From: Dimorphilus gyrociliatus | Taxonomy: Eukaryota; Annelida; Polychaeta; Dinophilidae | Direction: 5' to 3' | DNA: 64,000 bases | Assembly (NCBI GenBank): GCA_904063045.1 | Contig: CAJFCJ010000006.1 | Span: forward strand, 2,470,946 to 2,534,945 | Shown: in pieces, positions 29,342 to 54,095 of the stretch | Numbering within the stretch: the stretch's first letter is position 1 | How the letters are laid out: each line of letters starts with the position of its first letter | Position numbers and translations under genes: made by a program | The notes under the pieces: generated by a model | The model's database searches: none | What the model was told of the DNA's origin: nothing | Seen by the model: the letters and a program-made list of their open reading frames with translations, nothing else

Positions 29342-32106
29342 ATGGGTAAAAAGATTAAAAAAGACGACAAATCCCCACCATCTGACGTTTTTGAACCTGT
29401 CCAAGTAGACGCAAAGGAAGCCAAGACAGGTGTTTTGCTTTTAAAATCAGAAGAAGAAGATGTTGTTGCTAAAGCTGCCCTTTCTCTGTATAAATTTGCG
29501 GATAAAAGCGAAGAAAATAAAGCTACACTACTTGAATTAAGTGCAGCTGAGGAACTATTAAAGTTGATCAGTCATATAGATCCGATAGTTAAGAGGAATA
29601 GTATGATGGCTTTAGGAACTATGGCTGCTCATCCAAATGTTCGGAGGTAAAAAAAGTCTTTTAACTAGTATTCTAAAGTGAGTAATGAGTCTCTTAATAA
29701 ACAGATATCTTCGTCAAACTGAAGGAGCTACATCTACCATTGTCAATCTTTTATCTCCCGAAGAATCTATTGTGGTACATGAATTTGCATCTCTGTGCTT
29801 ATGTGCGATGTCGCAGGAATATACATCAAAAGCTGAAATTATTAAAAGTGGAGGAATAGAACATTTAGTTCGCCTTTTGGGAGTTTCTGATCCTGATGTA
29901 ATAAAAAATTCCATTGAAACTCTGACCCTTCTTCTTCAGGACTACAGTGCCACTTCATTAATAAGAGAAGCAGGAGGTTTACCTGCTCTATTGGAACTTT
30001 TAAAATCAGAATATCCCGTAATTCAGCATTTCTCTCTTGTTGCTATTGAGAGAGTTTCCGCCGAGGCAACTAGTAGAGCTGAATTAAGAGAATTAGAAGC
30101 TCCTAGTCTCCTCGTTAACTTAGTTGGAATTCCCGATCTAAGCGATCTTCATGTGTTTGCTATTTCGGCTCTTTCAGTCCTTCTTATTGATACCGAGACA
30201 GCAACAAAAATGCTGGAAAACAATGCCTTAAGAAGACTTTTAGCTTTTATTGAAGATACTAACGCTCCGGAAGATGAAAGCGGTGGAAAAGAGAGTGGGA
30301 AAGGCAAGAAAGGAGGTAAAGCTTCGGATGGCAGATCTAGTAAGAAAGGAAAAAAGAAAGACAAGGACAGAGCAGATTCTGCCCTCCCACCATCGGCCAC
30401 TCAGCCAGTTATACCGACATTGCCGCATGTAAAAGAACATGCAGCTAGAGCAATCGCTCGATCTGCTCAGTCAGATGCTGATATAAGAAGGATTCTCCAC
30501 GAAGCTCAAGTTGAGAAATTGTTTATAACACTATTAACCAATGAAGTTTGGTCGGTTCAAGTGGCAGGTGCTCAAGGTTTATCGGCGATCTCAGAATCAG
30601 TAATTTCAAGACAATCGGCTGGTGAATTTGGAGCTATCGAAATTTTGTGCAAATTACTAGCAAACGAAAAGAATGAGGTTAGAGAAGCTTCGGCAACTGC
30701 ACTCTCCCGTCTAACTTTATCTGTTCCGGCCAATTGCTCTATTGTTGCTAAGCATGGAATCGATAATCTTATTAAACTACTTCTGGACGATAGTTCTACT
30801 GAAACAACTCTTTGTAGCGCTTGCGTTACAATGACAAACTTATCTAAAGACGAAAAGTCTCGAAGCGATATGACTTCACATGGAGCAATTGGAGCCTTGA
30901 TAAAAAGATTGAAATCGCCGTCATGTTCTGTTCAGAATCGGGTTGCTCATTGTTTGGCAGCTCTTTGTACTGACTTTGATGCACGAGAAAAATTCAAAGA
31001 AGAAGATGGCTTTGAATCTCTTCAACAACTCCTCTATTCTAATGATGATGATGTCAGAAGGTCAGTAAGCTGGGCAGTTTCGGTTTTGGCTCAAGATGAT
31101 GAATGTGCAAATACTTTTGGAGGTATCTAAGCGTCTCAACTTTTCTAATCTGAAATAATAATTATCTTTTGTCTTAGGTTTAGGAACAGTAGATACTCTA
31201 CAAGATATGCTAGAATCAAAGACGAGAAAGAACGCTTTTACACAAGCAGCTTTGGACGGCCTCTTGCGACGTCATCTTCCTGCTAAATGGGCTTTAAATA
31301 ATCGCCTTGATTTTAATGATACAATAATCGATGGCTTCTACGATGTTGGTAAAAAAGCAAAAAATTCAAGAAAGTTATGTCCTCCCCTTAGTTTCTTTTT
31401 GCGCGAACCAGTTCTTGCTGAAAACAAACCGATAATTTTAATAAATGCAGTTCCTGCAAAGCCTCCAACTCCCCCTCCAGTAGTTGAAGAAACTCCAGAA
31501 AAAGGTTCCTCTAAGGGAAGGAAGAAGGAATCAAGATCGTCAAAGGGTAAACAAAAGGCACAAAAAGAGAAGGAAGAAGAGCAAGAAGAACCATCTCCGG
31601 AAGTAAGAAGTATAGTTTCATCCTCTGATCCAGAGATTCCGGGAGATGATCGCTTATGCGACTATTTGAGACATGTTCAAGAACGAATAAACCCGTTACC
31701 TACCACAAAAGATCAGGTTACAGCTTTGGCTAGGTATGTTGCCGATTGTATGGGAGGAGCGACAGATAATGTAGATAATATTCCTTGGGAGTTATCAATC
31801 AATACTTTAAGGCAGAACCTTCAATCAAACATCATTCCGATAGGACTAATTCAAAAAGGAATATTTCATCACAGAGCTCTCTTATTTAAAGTATTAGCAG
31901 ATCGTCTTGGAATAAAAACGTCGTTACATAGAGCTGACTACAACAGAGCTTGGAACGAAGTGGCACTAGTAGAAGACGAAAATGGAAAGTACCCTCCAGT
32001 CTTATTTATGGTAGATTTGATTACACTTCCAGGTAGGTTAATGAGATACGATTCATTGGAAGCTCGAGACTACATATCTCTACCGAGTGCTTTAAAAAGT
32101 AACTGA
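29342..32106 (+). CDS. ARMC3: Armadillo repeat protein ARMC3
   Basis: Exons 29342-29646, 29705-31122 and 31178-32106 join in frame to about 883 aa, close to the vertebrate length. The first two thirds are armadillo repeats (for example AAEELLKLISHIDP, SGGIEHLVRLLG, REAGGLPALLELL, HGIDNLIKLLLDD), interrupted by a Lys/Gly/Ser-rich insert at about 30270-30370. A Pro and Lys/Glu-rich linker leads to a C-terminal EDR1-like domain (LARYVADCMGGATD, SNIIPIGLIQKGIFHHRALL, LADRLGIKTSLHRADYN, WNEVAL). ARMC3 is a cilium/sperm flagellum-associated protein in vertebrates. The EDR1-like fold resembles a papain-type domain of unknown activity here. Confidence 0.92.
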
Positions 32107-32731
32107 CTCACTGATGCATTAACTTTTTAATTATTAATAATAAAAGTATAATAATTAAATACAGATATGATAAAACACAAATTTTTTAAATTCTATCAAG
32201 TATATCGTAAATGTTTTAGTTAAAATTTCAACAAAATAATAAAGATTTGCCGAAATGCTAATAAAATAGAATAAAAGTAACAGTGTACAAATTATAAATA
32301 TTCATTAGATTTGAGAATAAGTGGCATAAGAGAGCTAGGTAATGAAGTTAACAATTAATTTATAGATGTTTTGTTCCTAAACTGAGAGCAAAATTAGAGG
32401 TTAGTCTTTATAACATTACTCTTTACTTTTAATTTAGCTAATAATTATAGTTGGTGTAAAATTATTGAAGTGTTTGTTACTCTTTATTTAATGAATTAAT
32501 TGAAGAGTGAGAGAATCAGAAATGGAAACTTCTCATATTTAATCTTATCCCAGACGTATATTGATAGAAATTTCCCATGACAGTGAAAATTTAGGCAACG
32601 TTAAATTTAAAGTAGATTGTTTGTCAGTTCTCAAATTTTTTCTACAAACTAACAAACTAAATTATTAAAGGTTTTAAAATCTTGAACAATGACTCCTACT
32701 CTTTTACTATATTATCTATAACAGATACAAT
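32107..32731. other. Intergenic between convergent ARMC3 and SEC62
   Basis: No exon seen; it holds the two 3' UTRs. AATAAA-like signals for ARMC3 occur near 32137 and 32238. Confidence 0.5.
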
Positions 32732-33934
32732 CTATTCATTATTCTCCTTTTCGCTGACAAAATCATCTTGTCGTTCTGTATGTTCAACTTTTGATTCTAT
32801 TTCTAAATTATCCTGCTTTACTATTTTAGATTCAATTACGGAACTGGAATACATAGGAATAAAAGATTCAACGAAACCGCAATCCTCTGTTAAATTGGGT
32901 AGTATCCATAAATGATATTTACCACGAGTACTTGTCCAAACAATGACAAAGATTATAGCTCTAACTGAAAAATGCATACCTTATGATATCTTTTGAATAA
33001 AAATTTGAAAAACACTCACGAATATATAGAAAGAAAAGTAGACCTATAAAACCAGTTCCCAAAATAGATAAATAATAGATACTATCTCGAACTTTGGGGG
33101 GCCAGAGAGGAAATAGACATATACCAATCACTCCAAGAACAATAAATGAACCAATAATCCAGGTTTTTAAAGAAACTGGATCATAAACCCAAACGTAATA
33201 CTAAAAACAAAGTGTTACAAAATGATAAATGCAATACAAAACGTCGCCTCACGTTATCTCCATCTTTAAAAATTTGCTCTTCATGCTCCAATATAAAGAT
33301 CTTTCTCTTATTCTTTTTACTTTTATTCTTTTTTCCATCTTTTTTATCATTTTCTCTGTATTCCTTCTTTTTCTTCTTTATTTCGCCTGGGGTTTCTTCT
33401 TTCTTCTTACTATTTTTTTGTTTCTCAATTCGATGGAAAAACCCTTTATCTAAGAGCCTGCAAACAAAAATGCAATTATATTTCAAGATAATAGCTCTGA
33501 TTAAATTTTGCTTTTAAAACTTAACTAAAATGGCTAACATTTGACAAAAATTGACGCAAGACTGTCTAGTTGTAAACAGGATAGGTTTTCTTGAAGCCCA
33601 TTTCGAATCCAGTAACTTATCCACGATATCTTTTCCTACATATGAGTTTCTATTAAGTGATATCTGATTTCTGTGAAATATGTACATGTATTGTTATTTA
33701 CCTGTAAAACCTGCAAAATTTCTTCCAGGTAGGTCCATCATATAATACTCCTTTGTTTTAATGTTAAAGCGAAGAAACTTTGCTATACGCGTTTCTTCCT
33801 TGGTAATAATTTCATTATCCTTTTTCAAAAAAGAAATCAGAAATATAAAGTAAAATTTTTAAATTTGTTTCTTTTGAATTGTTAAAAACAAAGCGAACCT
33901 CAAATTTTCCTTTATTCCTTCTTTTATTCACCAT
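32732..33934 (-). CDS. SEC62: ER translocation protein SEC62
   Basis: SEC62 is a two-pass ER membrane component of the Sec61/Sec63 complex for post-translational import. The ATG at 33934 starts MVNKRRNKGKFE. The next exons carry the conserved N-terminal domain (KFLRFNIKTKEYYMMDLPGR, LLDSKW, the FTTRQSC element), a long Lys/Glu-rich basic linker (33300-33450), then YYVWVYDPVSLKTWIIGSF with membrane segment 1, LFPLWPPKVRDSIYYLS, membrane segment 2 and the conserved luminal/cytosolic signature TRGKYHLWILPNLTEDCGFVESFIP. An acidic C-terminal tail of about 40 residues ends at 32732. The tail is short compared with vertebrates and the ribosome-binding features are not assessable. It is divergent from NUDT18, with 372 bp between start codons. 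Confidence 0.94.
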
Positions 33935-34306
33935 TTCGCAAAACAAACCTTTCGGATTTTATAAAATTTCAAATATGAAAACAGGTATGTTGTTCCATAG
34001 CATAATATACCATTGAAATTACGTTTTGGAATATGCAGATTCTTATGGAGGAATTATTCAATTTACAGATAAATTCTTTAATAATAAAAGTTTGAATAAA
34101 AAAAATCCATAAATAACAAGCCACTTTAAAATTTCAGCTATTTTTTAAATCAGCTGCGTAATTTCGCAACGGAAAGTAATCATCGAATATCGCTCTCCCA
34201 GAACTTGCATAATTGAGCACTGTCACCTAAAGAATAATATACTGAAAATTCTGCTTGTAAACTATGACATCAGGTAGGTAATTTTTATAGAATTATAATT
34301 ATTCTA
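33935..34306. promoter_or_regulatory. Intergenic, probable bidirectional promoter SEC62 / NUDT18
   Basis: 372 bp between divergent start codons with no coding exon. A possible non-coding first NUDT18 exon could end at CATCAG/GTAGGT near 34273, with an acceptor TTATAG at 34290. Confidence 0.4.
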
Positions 34307-35422
34307 ATGGAGTCTGCAATTGCTTATTCAGTAAATGAAAAAGTATTAAATTGGATTCAAAATCCTACCAAACAAGTCTCTACGATTACTAGGAATCAGC
34401 TGCTAGGCGTGCATCGATATAAGAAAAGTAATCAAATTAATCGAGAAGTTCTCTGTTAATCGATTGTGATATCCTCCTTTCGTAGCTTTCCGTGATTGTC
34501 ACGTTTATATCGTATGTGCTGTGATATTCAATGAAGAAGGAGAAGTTTTATTAATACAGGAAGCTAAAAAGTCTTGCTATGGTAAGTGGTATTTGCCGGC
34601 TGGAAGAGTTGAAAAGAACGAAAATCTGGAGGAAGCTATTCGAAGAGAATGCAAAGAAGAGGCAGGAATAGATTTCCAACCAACAGCCATTGTTAGAGTG
34701 GATTCTGATGGTAGTTGGTTTCGTTTTACGTTTGTAGGAGAAATCATTGGAGGCCAATTAAAATCACTTGAAGAAAAGGATAACGAATCATTGCAAGCTA
34801 AATTCATCAAACAATCTCAACTCAATAATCAATACATTTTAAGGTTTGCATTATTAATCTTCACCGCAATCTTTAGCCTAAAACTTCAATATCTTAATAG
34901 GGGAACATGCATCTTACAACCAATAAAATCTGCTCAACAGTTTTTAAACAGTCGCAATAGGAACTCTATACTTTCGATACAAAACAACCAAGAATACTAC
35001 TTTCATAGAGCTATTATCTATCAAAAGTTGTAAAACTAATTAATTCCTCTTGGAAAATATTCATCTTTTTTTTTATTAGGGTCAACGAAAAAGTTCACGC
35101 CTTAGTGTTAAAGAATAGCAATGATTTTCCAATCATTACATTCAGCGGTGATACAATACTCAGTTTATGTGGAATTTCTCCTTGCAATGTCAGATTAAAT
35201 TCCATCGGTGTTGTTAGTATAGAATTTAGCAGAGAACAACCTAACAAGGACCATGGATTATGCATAACGATGCTATATCAAATAGAAAATACGGAAAATT
35301 GTGATAATGAAATAAATGTAAAAAAAGAGTTAAAATGGCAGGTTCTCTCTGAAAATGTTTCTCAAAAATTGATGCAATACACAAAATCTCAAGTACATGG
35401 AGTATATGAAAAACTTGGCTAA
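34307..35422 (+). CDS. NUDT18: Nudix hydrolase NUDT18-like
   Basis: NUDT18 (MTH3) hydrolyses oxidised nucleoside diphosphates such as 8-oxo-dGDP. Exon 1 (34307-34427) joins in frame with exon 2 (from 34486). Exon 2 gives VYIVCAVIFNEEGEVLLIQE, then the Nudix box at about 34600-34670 with G...EEAIRRECKEEAGI, matching GX5EX7REUXEEXGU, then LKSLEEKDNESLQAKF. The last exon starts at about 35081 after an acceptor in TTATTAG and runs to the stop at 35422, covering the C-terminal half (LCITMLYQIEN, LKWQVLSENVSQKL). The part at 34844-35024 is least similar to the family. The 33 nt at 34844-34876 have a donor-like and an acceptor-like end but may simply be coding. Confidence 0.87.
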
Positions 35423-35605
35423 CTTCTAATTTATTTTTATTTTGTTTTTCTTTCGCATAAAACTTTAATAAAAATTCTTTCTAGTAAAAAATCCCTAATA
35501 ACAAAAAAAATATGAAATATATACAGAATATATAATTACAAGGTTTCCTAAAAAAGTGAAAGGGAAGAAGAACGTCAAAATTCCGATAGAATAAAGAATG
35601 TTTAG

Positions 35606-37436
35606 TTATTTATCATCTCTTAGCCTTAAAATTCCTTCAAAACATTGGTATAACCATTGTTGTAAACTTTTATCATTAATTTTCTCGCCAGTGTCTATTT
35701 TTAGAGCTGGCTTTTGCCACCATATAGAAACAATTTGCGATTCGTTTAAATAACGTGCTAAATCGTTATTTCTCTTGACAATATTAACTATTTCAATTAT
35801 CATATTTTCTTTTATCTCCTGTTGAGTCTGAATTAATCTTGTACAACAATCTTTCAGCCGACTTTCGTCTCCCGTATCAGTTTCAATAGAATTTACACTA
35901 GAAAATAAAACAAACATAACCATCCTACACATAACAGTCAATAATTCCGTGCTATCATAGATGTTTGGACAAACATTTAAAGAATGATAAGCAGGTAACA
36001 ACTTTTTCTTTCCATCCATACGATTAATCACTTTGAGTTCGTCTTTGTCATAGACAAGTATGTTCTCAAAATCAATTTCAATAAATAGAGCAAGCTCTTG
36101 CTCCAAACTTCCTTGTTGGCAAAGAACACCATCTTTAACAGACTGCTGTAAAGAATCAATTTGTTTAATGAGTTCTTTAACATTACTCCAGTCAGGTAAA
36201 GACCTAGAACTTGAATCATTACGTTTAACTAAAATTTGTATAAACTTTTGCTTCTTCTGTGCTGCTTTGGAGAAATTGCGTATTTGCTTATGTTTTTCTT
36301 CTAATTTTAATTTATTACTCAATAAATTTTTCACTTTCTCCTCCATTCTTTTTTTATACTTTTCTGCTGTTTGTAGTTGCGCTTCTTGTGATTTTAAATG
36401 TATATGAGAAAGTAATAACTCTCTACTAGTATTTAGTCCATTGTGGCTATAACTTTCGACTAAATCCTTTTCACATTTCTCCATCTTTTCATTAAATTTT
36501 TCTTGTAGTTGAGTCGAATTGTTTAAAAGTTTTTCTGTGTCTAAAAATGTTCTTATGAATTGTCCATCCGCTTCTTTAATTAATTCTTTTACAGCAACTA
36601 AAGTTTGGTTAGAATCTGAAACATCCTCTAATTTTCCTTTGTTATATTTCATCTTTAAATTCTCCGCGTCATTCAAGATATTGATATTGGCGGTCCTATC
36701 TTTAAGACGCTCATTAGCTTCCAGAGTGGATGTTAACAGACCTTCAAAGATAACTTTAGGTTCACACTGCTTTAATATATCTTCTACTTCTATCCAAATG
36801 TTCCTATCACAGCTCTCAGACTTGAAAAAAAAAGATATATTAAATATAATATTTATAAAAAATTTAGTAAGAGGCTATTAAATAGTTTATTAATACCTTT
36901 AGCATTGATGAAACATGTGTTTGTATCTTTTGACAGCATTCTACTATGGAACGAACGTTATGCTTATCAACGTAAAACTTCTCTTGGCGAACCTTGAGTG
37001 CATTAACCATTTCTTCTAGAAGATTAATAAGTTCACCAGTCTTCTTTACGAAAGCATCTAACAGAATAGTTTTTATTTTTAATTCCTCCACATTTGATAC
37101 ATTACTATTGAAGACTTCTTTTTCTAGTAAATCGCAATCAGATTGCAATCTTAAATTCTTTGATTTAGTTTCTTCCATTTGTAATTTTAATTTTTTATTC
37201 GAATCCTGAATTGCTTCTAATTTGTTTTGGTTTTCCTTTAGAATGGACAGAGCGGCTAATTTCTTTGTAGTTTCGGCTTTTGATTTACTTTTTGCATGTT
37301 TCGTGAGCCATGAAATGGCTTTTGACATGGAATTTGTTCCGAGTTTCCGCCTGAATGTTGATGGATCTATTTCAGGGACTTTCTCAAGATGCAAATCATT
37401 TTTCATCCATTCTTTCAGGACTTTAGCATTTGCCAT
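35606..37436 (-). CDS. HAUS5: HAUS augmin-like complex subunit 5
   Basis: Augmin recruits gamma-tubulin to existing microtubules for branching nucleation in the spindle. Exon 1 (37436-36897) and exon 2 (36820-35606) join in phase 0 to about 584 aa, slightly shorter than the human protein. The sequence is almost entirely coiled coil. Family-diagnostic ends are visible: the N-terminal block (LKEWMKNDLHL...PSTFRRKLG...ISWLTKHA) and the C-terminal block (IVSIWWQKPALKI...LQQWLYQCFEGILRL), which matches the WWEQPGQ/LPQW region of HAUS5. Overall similarity to vertebrate HAUS5 is low, as is usual for augmin subunits, so the call rests on these two ends. It is divergent from WDR47. Confidence 0.8.
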
Positions 37437-37796
37437 AGCGTTTGTTCCTTAAATATTCGTCTTGTTATTATCAGACTTTTTAACGGGAAACTATCCAATA
37501 TGGCGCCAAGACATTTTCGTATTCAAAATAATAAATTCGAATAATTTATTCTAACGTTTTCTTCTAAATTTATAGGTATATTTAACAAATTATGATTTTC
37601 TGATAAAATACGAAACTAAGCGTAAATCTTCAATATGGCGGCTGTTTAAGGGAATCTGTAATATGAGCGAATACTTTTTGCTAGTTTCTCAAAAATAGAG
37701 ATTTTCTCTTAAATTACTGTTAAAGTTTAACTTTGTCTCATTGTATGAAATACTATTTGTTTGAGATTGATTCGAGGAATATTGATTTAGTCAACT
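37437..37796. promoter_or_regulatory. Intergenic, probable bidirectional promoter HAUS5 / WDR47
   Basis: 360 bp between divergent start codons. Two copies of the sequence CAATATGGCG occur (about 37496-37505 and 37631-37640). The AATATGGCG core resembles the YY1-type (AANATGGC) promoter element, which fits a TATA-less housekeeping promoter; this is inference. Confidence 0.45.
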
Positions 37797-45157
<7,361 letters not shown>

Positions 45158-45407
45158 ACTCTTGCACTAAAAGCTTTGCCGTTAAGTTAGCACGGACTGT
45201 CTCCTAAATTTCTTTTTACAGTTTGTTTTTAGTTGCCATGCTTGAAATTATTTTAGTTCTTTTTTGCTACTATTTAATAGTATTATTGGTATAAAAACTA
45301 CATGCCTACTAATAACTGCTTTCTAGTCAGTTAAGTCATTTTTGTCAAAAATCTCGATTAGTTTTCGTGTATTTGAAAATGACGACTTAATTTACGAAAA
45401 TGATGAA

Positions 45408-48033
<2,626 letters not shown>

Positions 48034-48640
48034 TTTGAATAGTTCTAATCAATATTCAAAGAAAAAAGGCGAGTTTTATAATTACTAATAAAAAGTTGAG
48101 TGATATTTGAGGAAGATATGAGTTCAAGCACTTCAACATTATTTTGTAAGAATTAAACTTTCTCTTATTTCTACTAATAAGAATTCCTTTTATCTTGATA
48201 ACACATTAACTAAATTCTTTTTAAAAAAGTAAACTTTAAGATAAGTTTCGAAAAGATCTTATCCAGTTAGGAAATCTAAAATGACCGATAAGATATTTGA
48301 GATAATGGTGTAAGTTAGCGTCTGGTGTCAGCGGTCAATAGCATCGTTTAGACTATGAACCATTAAGGAATTTATAATTACACTTTTATAAGGCGTTCTC
48401 TCAGATCTAATCGAGTTAGAATTAAAAAAACAAACAAAAAATTCATTGATATAATTAAAGAATGTATTCCTTATCATTTTTAAGCTATCCAAGCTGATGT
48501 TTACTAATAACACCAAAGAATAATGGGGTTAGTAAAAAATATATCTATATATTCATTAGCTGTTAGTTGTACCACTATAAGAAATTATTTTACTATATCA
48601 GTTAAATTCTTCAGTACTTTGAAAAAACCTAGTCATAATA
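48034..48640. other. Intergenic between ERMARD-like and MTHFR
   Basis: No exon seen. It contains the ERMARD-like promoter and the MTHFR 3' UTR. Confidence 0.45.
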
Positions 48641-51784
<3,144 letters not shown>

Positions 51785-53010
51785 ATGGCAAAACCATCTG
51801 CAAAAGAGACTAGTGGTAAGAAATCTATTACTGACCTTGACAAATTCTATAATTTTTCAAGAAAAAAAAAGTTTATCGTTTATAGAATGTTTTATGAGCG
51901 ATAATAAGTGATTTTTTGTCAGATGGAATATTACAATATATTACCCAACAAAATAGACCGTACAGTGCAACGGATATTTTTAATAATCTCCATGGAAAAT
52001 TTGGGAAAACGGTTTAAATAATATTTATTTTTAATTATAATACATTTTAAGAACTTTATCACTTAGGCTGTTGTTAAAGCATTAGAGAGTTTAGCAGCGG
52101 ATGGTAAGCTTGTTGAAAAGATTTATGGAAAACAAAAAGTCTATGGACCCAATCAGGTTTTAAAGTTTATAAATTCACTTTTCGACCTTTGACAAAATTT
52201 CGTGTCTAAGGATTCTATGCCGTCAATACCCCCCGATGAGTTGGTAAAGATGAGACAGAAAGTGGCTGAACTACAAAGAGAAAATGAAGAATTAACCAAA
52301 AACGAAAAAAAGCTTGATATGCGTTTGTTTATTTTACTCTTAAGTGGCCAATTTAGGATCTTTATTTTGAAATAATTTAATTTTAATAAGTGTCGAAACA
52401 ATAAGTCAATAGTTTAACTAGCAATAGTTTATAAAATTTCTTTTTTTTTAAACTGGTTGATTATTATTTAATAGTTATTTCTGAGAAAAGAAATGCGATT
52501 CCAACAAATGAATTGAAACAAAAAGTTCAAGACTATCAAAAACAAGTAAGCTTTTGATGACCACAGAAAAAACTTGTACTCTGATATATTTTCTAGCTTC
52601 AAGATATAACCAAGAGGGTAGATAGTTGCAAAAATAATCCAAATGCAGTTTCAGCAAAGGATATGGAAAAAGTTCGTTTAAAACATTCATTTTATCTATT
52701 TTTATTCTGCTAATTTGCAGATAAAGAAAGAAAGAAATAAATTTTTGGCATTTTGGAGAAAAAGAAGACGTATTGTTAGTAAAATATATTACAAATTTTA
52801 CATTATATTTTATTATTATATACTTTTCGTAGGCTAATGATATTTTGGATGCTATGTTAGAAAGTGGTGACAAAAAGAAGAGCGAATTAATGGTAATTAT
52901 TATAATTTATAGATTTCAATTATTTAATACCATATATTTAATAGGAAGAACTTGGCATCGAAACGGATGAAGACTACAATGTAAACATACAGACATTCAC
53001 CGAAGTGTAA
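51785..53010 (+). CDS. PSMC3IP: HOP2 / PSMC3IP meiotic recombination protein
   Basis: HOP2 pairs with MND1 to stimulate DMC1/RAD51 strand exchange in meiosis. The ATG at 51785 opens a 30-nt exon. The next exons start at 51923 (DGILQYITQQNRPYSATDIF), about 52068 (AVVKALESLAADGKLVEKIY, GKQKVYGPNQ), then about 52213 and 52475, and several small exons end at 53010. The N-terminal winged helix and the following leucine-zipper coiled coil (DELVKMRQKVAELQRENEEL) are clear. The C-terminal cap is diagnostic: FWRKRRR, ILDAMLESGDKKKSEL, then EELGIETDEDYNV. About seven or eight exons, all introns 40-130 bp. It is divergent from MTHFR. Confidence 0.92.
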
Positions 53011-53308
53011 TAAAAGAAAAGGCAAAAATAATTGTAATTTTTTTGTATATCAATTGTCGTTAAAACTTTTGTGTAGCTATAAAAGTTGTATGCGTATTAA
53101 ATTTATTTTCACCTTATTACTGTCGAAAAGCTAATATACTATATTTACATTATGTGAAATAGTTATAATAAAAATGTTGTTTGCAAGTACTACATGAATT
53201 AACTTATTCTAAGACCAGTTTACAAAAATAAAATGGGGTAATATTTTGCATTTCGCACACGATTTTATTGTTACTACTTTTTATCGCTCAACTAAATTTA
53301 GGTTTAAT

Positions 53309-54052
53309 ATGGAGTCATCATCCTCCGAGAGTGATAATGGCATCGAAGAAAAGTTACGTATGGCTGCTATTACAATAGAATGCATAGCAGGTTCCCAGAA
53401 CCTAACTTAGTATTAATAGATTTTCAAACTTTCAAGATATTTTGCAGAACCCGCTAAGAATAATGGCTCAAAAAGAAAACAAAAGAGTAAGGAGAACGAA
53501 ATCAGTTACCAGTATGTAAATTTTATAAGTAACGGATATCAATTTTGTTAATTTATTTGAATAGAAGTGAAGAAAAGTCTTATTTAGCTAAGAAATTGGA
53601 GGAATTATTAGATGAGTAAATTTTCAAAATAAAATCATAAGGATATTTCTAATAGTTTATTATACATTTTCAAGAAAAATTAAGTATGTTAGTAGTTCTA
53701 AAAACACGAAAAAGGATAAGTCTGTTAAGAAGGATAGTGGAGTTAGAATATATCCAAAAGGACCAAAAGTATTTAAAGTTATATATGATGAAGAAATTCC
53801 GCAAAAGAGGAAAAAAAGAAAATCAACATCAACTTCTTCGTCAGATGATGAAAACCTTCTGAGAGATGTTGCCGTTAGCGGATATGATATTTTAAAGCAA
53901 TCAAGTAAAATTGATATAACTTGTATAGGAATTAAAATTTCATAATTCTTTTCATTTTCTTTATCTAGGTATCAGTTGAAAAGTTTTATTCCGATATTAG
54001 TGTTCACACTGTACTTTGTACATTACAAAACATGATTCAAGTGGAATCATAA
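53309..54052 (+). CDS. CUSTOS: CUSTOS-like nuclear protein
   Basis: ATG 53309 (MESSSSESDNGIEEKLRMAA), stop 54050-54052, about five small exons with 40-70 bp introns. The order of motifs matches vertebrate CUSTOS (C12orf43): an acidic Ser start, SYLAKKLEELLDE (compare VAKKLGALLD), GVRIYPKGPKVF, a basic stretch RKKRKSTSTSSSDD, then LRDVAVSGYDILKQSS (compare CREAAVSASDILQES). In Xenopus, CUSTOS is a nuclear-envelope-associated modulator of canonical Wnt signalling. The family is poorly known outside vertebrates. Assignment is from remembered short motifs, so moderately sure. It is convergent with POT1, with only 43 bp between stop codons. Confidence 0.6.
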
Positions 54053-54095
54053 TGTTAATTATTTAAATAAAATTCTTTTTATTTTGTTTGTAATC

